Shown one piece after another: positions 61,477-64,000 of a stretch of 64,000 nucleotides of DNA. The notes under the pieces are model-generated. The model saw only the letters and a program-made list of their open reading frames with translations. It did no database searches and had not been told where the DNA came from. The stretch is from Streptosporangium album (GTDB taxonomy: Bacteria; Actinomycetota; Actinomycetes; Streptosporangiales; Streptosporangiaceae), in assembly GCF_014203795.1 (NCBI RefSeq), contig NZ_JACHJU010000001.1:2914001-2978000 (forward strand), in the 5' to 3' direction. The position numbers were made by a program, and so were the translations under genes. The first letter of the stretch is position 1. The number at the start of each line of letters is the position of its first letter.

Positions 61477-61968
61477 ATGTCCTCCAGACCATCCGGCAAC
61501 AGCGTGTTCTCGGCAGCCTTCGTCCGCGTCGCGGGCGGTTGGAACGGCGCGGAGGTCGATCTCGGCGCCGCCGAGATAGCCGACGACCTCGGAGACGCCG
61601 TCCAGGAGCGTCTCGCGCTCAACGGCGATGAGCTGGCTCTGCTCTGCGTGGAGGTGGAGGACGAATGGTTCGCGATCGTCCGCTACCAGGGCGACCAAGA
61701 GCCCCGCACGTTCCTGTCCGACGCCCAGGCCGGGATCTCCGACGAGCTCGGAAAGCTCTTCGGAGAGCTGGCGGGGGTCGCGCCGGACAGGGAGACACCC
61801 GATCTGGGCGTACGGCCCGCGGGTGATTTCGAGCTTCTGAGCGACCTCGGGGTGAGTTCCGACGAACTCATCGAGCTCAGCATGGAGGAGGGCGTGCTTC
61901 CGGCGGACACTCTCTCGGTGATCGCCGAGCGGCTGGCCTTCGCGGACGAGCTCGATCGGCTGCGGTGA
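61477..61968 (+). CDS. tRNA adenosine deaminase-associated protein, copy 2
   Basis: A 163-residue acidic protein with the same layout as the preceding gene (SVFSAAFVRVAGGWNGAEVD, FAIVRYQGDQEPRTFLSDAQ, LLSDLGVSSDELIELSMEEG, LPADTLSVIAERLAFADELD), so the pair arose by tandem duplication. GGGAGA precedes the ATG, 16 bases after the first copy. Its stop overlaps the GTG of tadA by 4 bases, so it is tightly coupled to tadA. Confidence 0.85.
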   Translation: MSSRPSGNSVFSAAFVRVAGGWNGAEVDLGAAEIADDLGDAVQERLALNGDELALLCVEVEDEWFAIVRYQGDQEPRTFLSDAQAGISDELGKLFGELAGVAPDRETPDLGVRPAGDFELLSDLGVSSDELIELSMEEGVLPADTLSVIAERLAFADELDRLR

Positions 61969-62429
61969 CGGGCTACGCCCCGGCGATGCGGCTCGCCCTG
62001 ACGGAGGCCGTGCGTGCCGGCGCCCGCGGAGAGGTGCCGGTCGGCGCGGTCGTCCTCGACGCGGACGGCTCGGTGCTGGCGCAGGCCGGGAACGACCGGG
62101 AGTCCCTGGCCGATCCCACCGCGCACGCCGAAATCCTCGCCCTGCGGGAAGCGGCCCGTGTCCGTGGGGAATGGCGGCTGACCGGCTGCACCCTGGTGGT
62201 CACGCTGGAGCCCTGCACGATGTGCGCGGGGGCCTCGGTGCTGGCTCGGGTCGACCGCATCGTCTACGGTGCCGCGGACGCCAAGGGCGGAGCCGCCGGC
62301 TCGCTGTGGGACGTGGTGCGCGACCGCCGTCTCAACCACCGCCCCGAGGTCCTCAGGGACGTGCTGGCCGACGAGTGCGCCGCCGTTCTCACCGAGTTCT
62401 TCGCCGTTCGGCGGATGCGCGAGCAATAG
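61965..62429 (+). CDS. tadA: tRNA-specific adenosine deaminase
   Basis: A 154-residue deaminase that makes inosine 34 in tRNA-Arg(ACG). The zinc site is complete: PTAHAEILALREA with the catalytic Glu, and EPCTMCAGASVLARV with two Cys. GEVPVGAVVLDADG is typical of the N-terminal strand. The GTG at 61965 overlaps the previous gene. A tRNA-Ser gene follows after 24 bases, a conserved neighbour. Confidence 0.94.
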   Translation: MTGYAPAMRLALTEAVRAGARGEVPVGAVVLDADGSVLAQAGNDRESLADPTAHAEILALREAARVRGEWRLTGCTLVVTLEPCTMCAGASVLARVDRIVYGAADAKGGAAGSLWDVVRDRRLNHRPEVLRDVLADECAAVLTEFFAVRRMREQ

Positions 62430-62453
62430 TGGTTATCCGGTAAGCTGCTCCGC

Positions 62454-62543
62454 GGTGGAGTCGCCTAGTGGCCGAGGGCGCACGCCTCGAAAGCGTGTGA
62501 TGGGGCAACCTATCCGTGGGTTCAAATCCCACCTCCACCGCCA
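62454..62543 (+). tRNA. tRNA-Ser (anticodon CGA)
   Basis: A class II tRNA. The acceptor stem GGTGGAG/CTCCACC is perfect, the anticodon stem CACGC/GCGTG encloses loop CTCGAAA with anticodon CGA, the long variable arm (TGATGGGGCAACCTATC) marks it as serine, and the T arm is GTGGG-TTCAAAT-CCCAC. The discriminator is G and CCA is encoded (62541-62543). It reads UCG codons. Confidence 0.96.
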
Positions 62544-62547
62544 CCAT

Positions 62548-62585
62548 AAGAGCCTCTGACCTGCTAGAGCGGGTTGGAGGCTCTT
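62548..62585 (+). terminator. Terminator after tRNA-Ser
   Basis: AAGAGCCTC and GAGGCTCTT pair, extended by ACC/GGT after a TG mismatch on each side, with a 10-base loop. It begins 4 bases after the tRNA CCA end. Confidence 0.75.
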
Positions 62586-62945
62586 CGCATGTCACGACCA
62601 TGGGGAAACGGCCCCAAATCCGGTCTTGAGCTGCGGTCCCCGGCGGCGGCTCACCTTCCGCGCGGAAGGCAGCACCCGGCATCGATCGAGAAGAGAGCCG
62701 GTGCGAACGGACGCGTGACCTGCCGCGTCTGCCGGGTCGTCGGCTCCCTCGGCAAGTACGCCCGCCGGCATGGGATATACCGGTGGCGAAGAGTTGTCGA
62801 TCCCGCGCACTGTGACGGATCAGGCCGACCGGATCCCGGCCGTGGTCAGGCGGACCTCGGCCGGTCAGCGCGCCGAAAAGCCGGCGGGCCCGGAACCCGC
62901 TCCGGAGCGACTGCGAACCTTAGGCATCGGGTGTGCGGGCGTTCC
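62586..62945. other. Gap between tRNA-Ser and the conserved hypothetical
   Basis: About 360 bases without a gene I can support. Several short frames cross it on both strands, but none has a ribosome-binding site or a recognisable product. Confidence 0.4.
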
Positions 62946-63248
62946 TCAGTCGCCCGAGGGGATCTCCAGGACGCGCGCGTGCAGGACCGAACGCTGGTGC
63001 AGGGCCGACCGCAGCGCCCGGTGCAGGCCGTCCTCGAGGTAGAGGTCACCGCGCCACTGCACCACGTGGGGGAACAGATCGCCGTAGAACGTGGAGTCCT
63101 TCGCAAGCAGGGAGTGCAGGTCGAGCATCGCTTTCGTGGTGATCAGCGTGTCGAGCCGGACCTGTCGCGGAGGTATCTGCGCCCACTCGCGATGCGAGAG
63201 ACCGTGCTCGGGGTAGGGCCGTTCATCACCGACCAGCTTGAAGATCAC
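62946..63248 (-). CDS. Conserved hypothetical actinobacterial protein, 100 residues
   Basis: Begins MIFKLVGDERPYPEHGLSHR and contains WAQIPPRQVRLDTLITTKAM, STFYGDLFPHVVQWRGDLYL and EDGLHRALRSALHQRSVLHA. I recall near-identical short proteins across Streptomyces close to tRNA-Ser genes, annotated as hypothetical or as VapB-like. The LYLEDGLHR motif resembles the DGxHR loop of ParB/Srx-type folds, but no activity is established. On the minus strand TAAACT (63256-63261) lies 7 bases before the GTG, so the transcript is probably leaderless. Confidence 0.8.
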   Translation of the reverse strand: MIFKLVGDERPYPEHGLSHREWAQIPPRQVRLDTLITTKAMLDLHSLLAKDSTFYGDLFPHVVQWRGDLYLEDGLHRALRSALHQRSVLHARVLEIPSGD

Positions 63249-63318
63249 ACTATGTAGTTTAGGAGAGATTCAGGCTCTTTGCCTGCAGTGCTGCTCTCGC
63301 CGCATGTCAGCGGCGCTT

Positions 63319-63489
63319 TCAGATGCTGCCGGCGAAGGTGTCGCACATGTTGGGGTCGCCGCTCCGATAGCCGGTGGTGAACCACTTGACGCGCTGCGCC
63401 GACGTCCCGTGGGTGAAGCCGTCGGGGTCGACCCGGCCGCCGCTTTCGACCTGTGAGCTGTCCAGCTGGGCATCGTCCTTGAAGTCCAT
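63319..63489 (-). pseudogene. C-terminal remnant of a neutral zinc metallopeptidase
   Basis: A 56-codon frame reads [20 protein letters not shown], then [20 protein letters not shown] and [16 protein letters not shown]. The [13 protein letters not shown]...G segment with the late DxCDTF is the C terminus of the YpfJ/KPN_02809 neutral zinc metallopeptidases. The HExxH catalytic domain upstream (about 200 residues) is absent. It is a relic, just upstream of the conserved hypothetical on the same strand. Confidence 0.65.
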
Positions 63490-63837
63490 CGCCGACGTCC
63501 CTTCGATCCGTTTGAGACCCTTCGACTGCCCTCAGGAGGGCGGGACACGCCGGTGGGATCGGATGCAACACCCCGGGGAGACGTCGTGGCACCTGGTGGA
63601 AACGGCGAGCTTGACGAGGTTGCCGGAGACCGCCTTCACGCCTCTGCGGTCGATCTCGTAGCCGTCACCGTGTTCGTTTCCGAGGCCCGGCCAGCATGTG
63701 GGTGGCTTGGGATCGGTGTCCCACTGGGACCACTGATCAGCGGAAGTGGGGTTCGGATCACGCATGTCGGCCTCCGATGATCACGCTACGGATATGCCTG
63801 ATGTGCGGCAATCGTCGGGTAAAGCTGGAACGCCAGA
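63490..63837. other. Gap right of the metallopeptidase relic
   Basis: A minus-strand frame at 63532-63765 includes GDGYEIDRRGVKAVSGNLVK, faintly like the start of WXG100-type proteins, but it has Pro/Cys-rich ends and no ribosome-binding site. I do not call a gene. Confidence 0.3.
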
Positions 63838-63868
63838 AGGGTCGTGCCGCAGATCACGGCACGACCCT
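63838..63868 (-). terminator. Terminator downstream of the tRNA-Ser remnant
   Basis: AGGGTCGTGCCG and CGGCACGACCCT form a perfect 12-base-pair stem with a 7-base loop, starting 6 bases past the CCA end of the tRNA-Ser remnant on its strand. It was presumably the terminator of the original tRNA gene. Confidence 0.8.
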
Positions 63869-63874
63869 CTGAGT

Positions 63875-63930
63875 TGGCGGAGGATAGGAGATTCGAACTC
63901 CTGAGGGGTTGCCCCCAACACGCTTTCCAA
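63875..63930 (-). repeat. att remnant: 3' half of tRNA-Ser (GGA)
   Basis: On the minus strand the sequence starts in an anticodon loop (TTGGAAA, anticodon GGA), continues with GCGTG, the long variable arm (TTGGGGGCAACCCCTCA), the T arm AGGAG-TTCGAAT-CTCCT and ATCCTCC-G-CCA. The 5' half is missing: the base before TTGGAAA should be in a CACGC stem but reads ...CACAGTC, and no GGAGGAT acceptor strand occurs up to the window end. Loss exactly at the anticodon loop is typical of a tyrosine-integrase crossover. The intact tRNA gene and the integrated element should lie to the right. Confidence 0.72.
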
Positions 63931-64000
63931 GACTGTGGATCTCTGTTCAGCTCTGATCAGAGCGGTCCCGACCAGGCGAGGAGGGGGCGGACGGGACCCT

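Noticed and set aside
63532-63765. WXG100-like small protein
   Set aside because: Resemblance is limited to about 15 residues and there is no start signal.
63875-63964. Intact tRNA-Ser (GGA)
   Set aside because: The 3' half is perfect, but no 5' acceptor strand, D arm or 5' anticodon stem can be built from the following bases, so it is only a half gene.

Overview
The window is high-GC DNA (roughly 70 percent by eye) from a filamentous-type actinomycete. The gene order cca / DUF6049 / murJ / sigM / anti-sigma at the left end, then ino1-padR, rpsF-ssb-rpsR-rplI and dinF-dnaB, is the well-known actinobacterial neighbourhood close to oriC. I infer a Streptosporangiales-like chromosome, with dnaA/parAB a short way beyond the left edge. 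No species assignment is possible without a search.

Layout. 1-9375: the cell-envelope stress locus (ECF sigma factor, membrane anti-sigma factor, free-standing pseudokinase, lipid II flippase MurJ, DUF6049 protein), an editing-domain protein, and the divergent CCA-adding enzyme. 9368-20308: bioA, an MFS exporter, idi, ino1 with its PadR-type neighbour, a class A penicillin-binding protein and two polytopic glycosyltransferases. 20349-23790: an endonuclease IV gene broken by one missing base, two small membrane proteins, and the ribosomal/SSB operon. 23871-28143: a polar amino-acid ABC uptake cassette, a decayed amino-acid permease and a MATE exporter whose start codon sits in a perfect 17-bp hairpin. 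28219-31089: a cluster of DnaA-box-like 9-mers, then dnaB carrying a 426-residue intein with LAGLIDADG motifs.

The strongest unusual object is 31098-34746. This 3.65-kb segment starts 8 bases after the dnaB stop and is bounded by perfect 11-bp inverted repeats (TGTAGGTTCTC, 5'-TG...CA-3' ends) and a perfect 5-bp target duplication (GACTT). It has repeated subterminal TGTCA motifs like IS21-family ends but no visible transposase. Its cargo is a tetR regulator, an MFS exporter, a short-chain dehydrogenase and a decayed XRE regulator. I read it as a non-autonomous mobile cassette carrying a regulated efflux/detoxification operon.

34771-56500 is accessory: ROK repressor with a large secreted GH97 glycosidase, a dnaE fragment with a large internal deletion, a multicopper oxidase operon, an AraC/NmrA divergent pair, a metallophosphoesterase, an Lrp regulator with an SMP-30 lactonase, a two-component system beside an ABC-2 exporter, a MarR/MFS divergent pair, and what is probably a second sliding clamp (dnaN-like). 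56511-63248: GntR and XRE-TPR regulators, a PH-domain protein translationally coupled to a 52-residue membrane peptide, upp, two tandem TadA-associated proteins, tadA, tRNA-Ser(CGA) and a conserved hypothetical. The right edge (63875-63930) holds only the 3' half of a tRNA-Ser(GGA) gene, cut in the anticodon loop. This is the expected remnant of integration by an element that should continue to the right of the window.

Genome decay is a theme. I see relics of an APC permease, XRE and HxlR regulators, dnaE and a zinc metallopeptidase, plus a frameshifted nfo.
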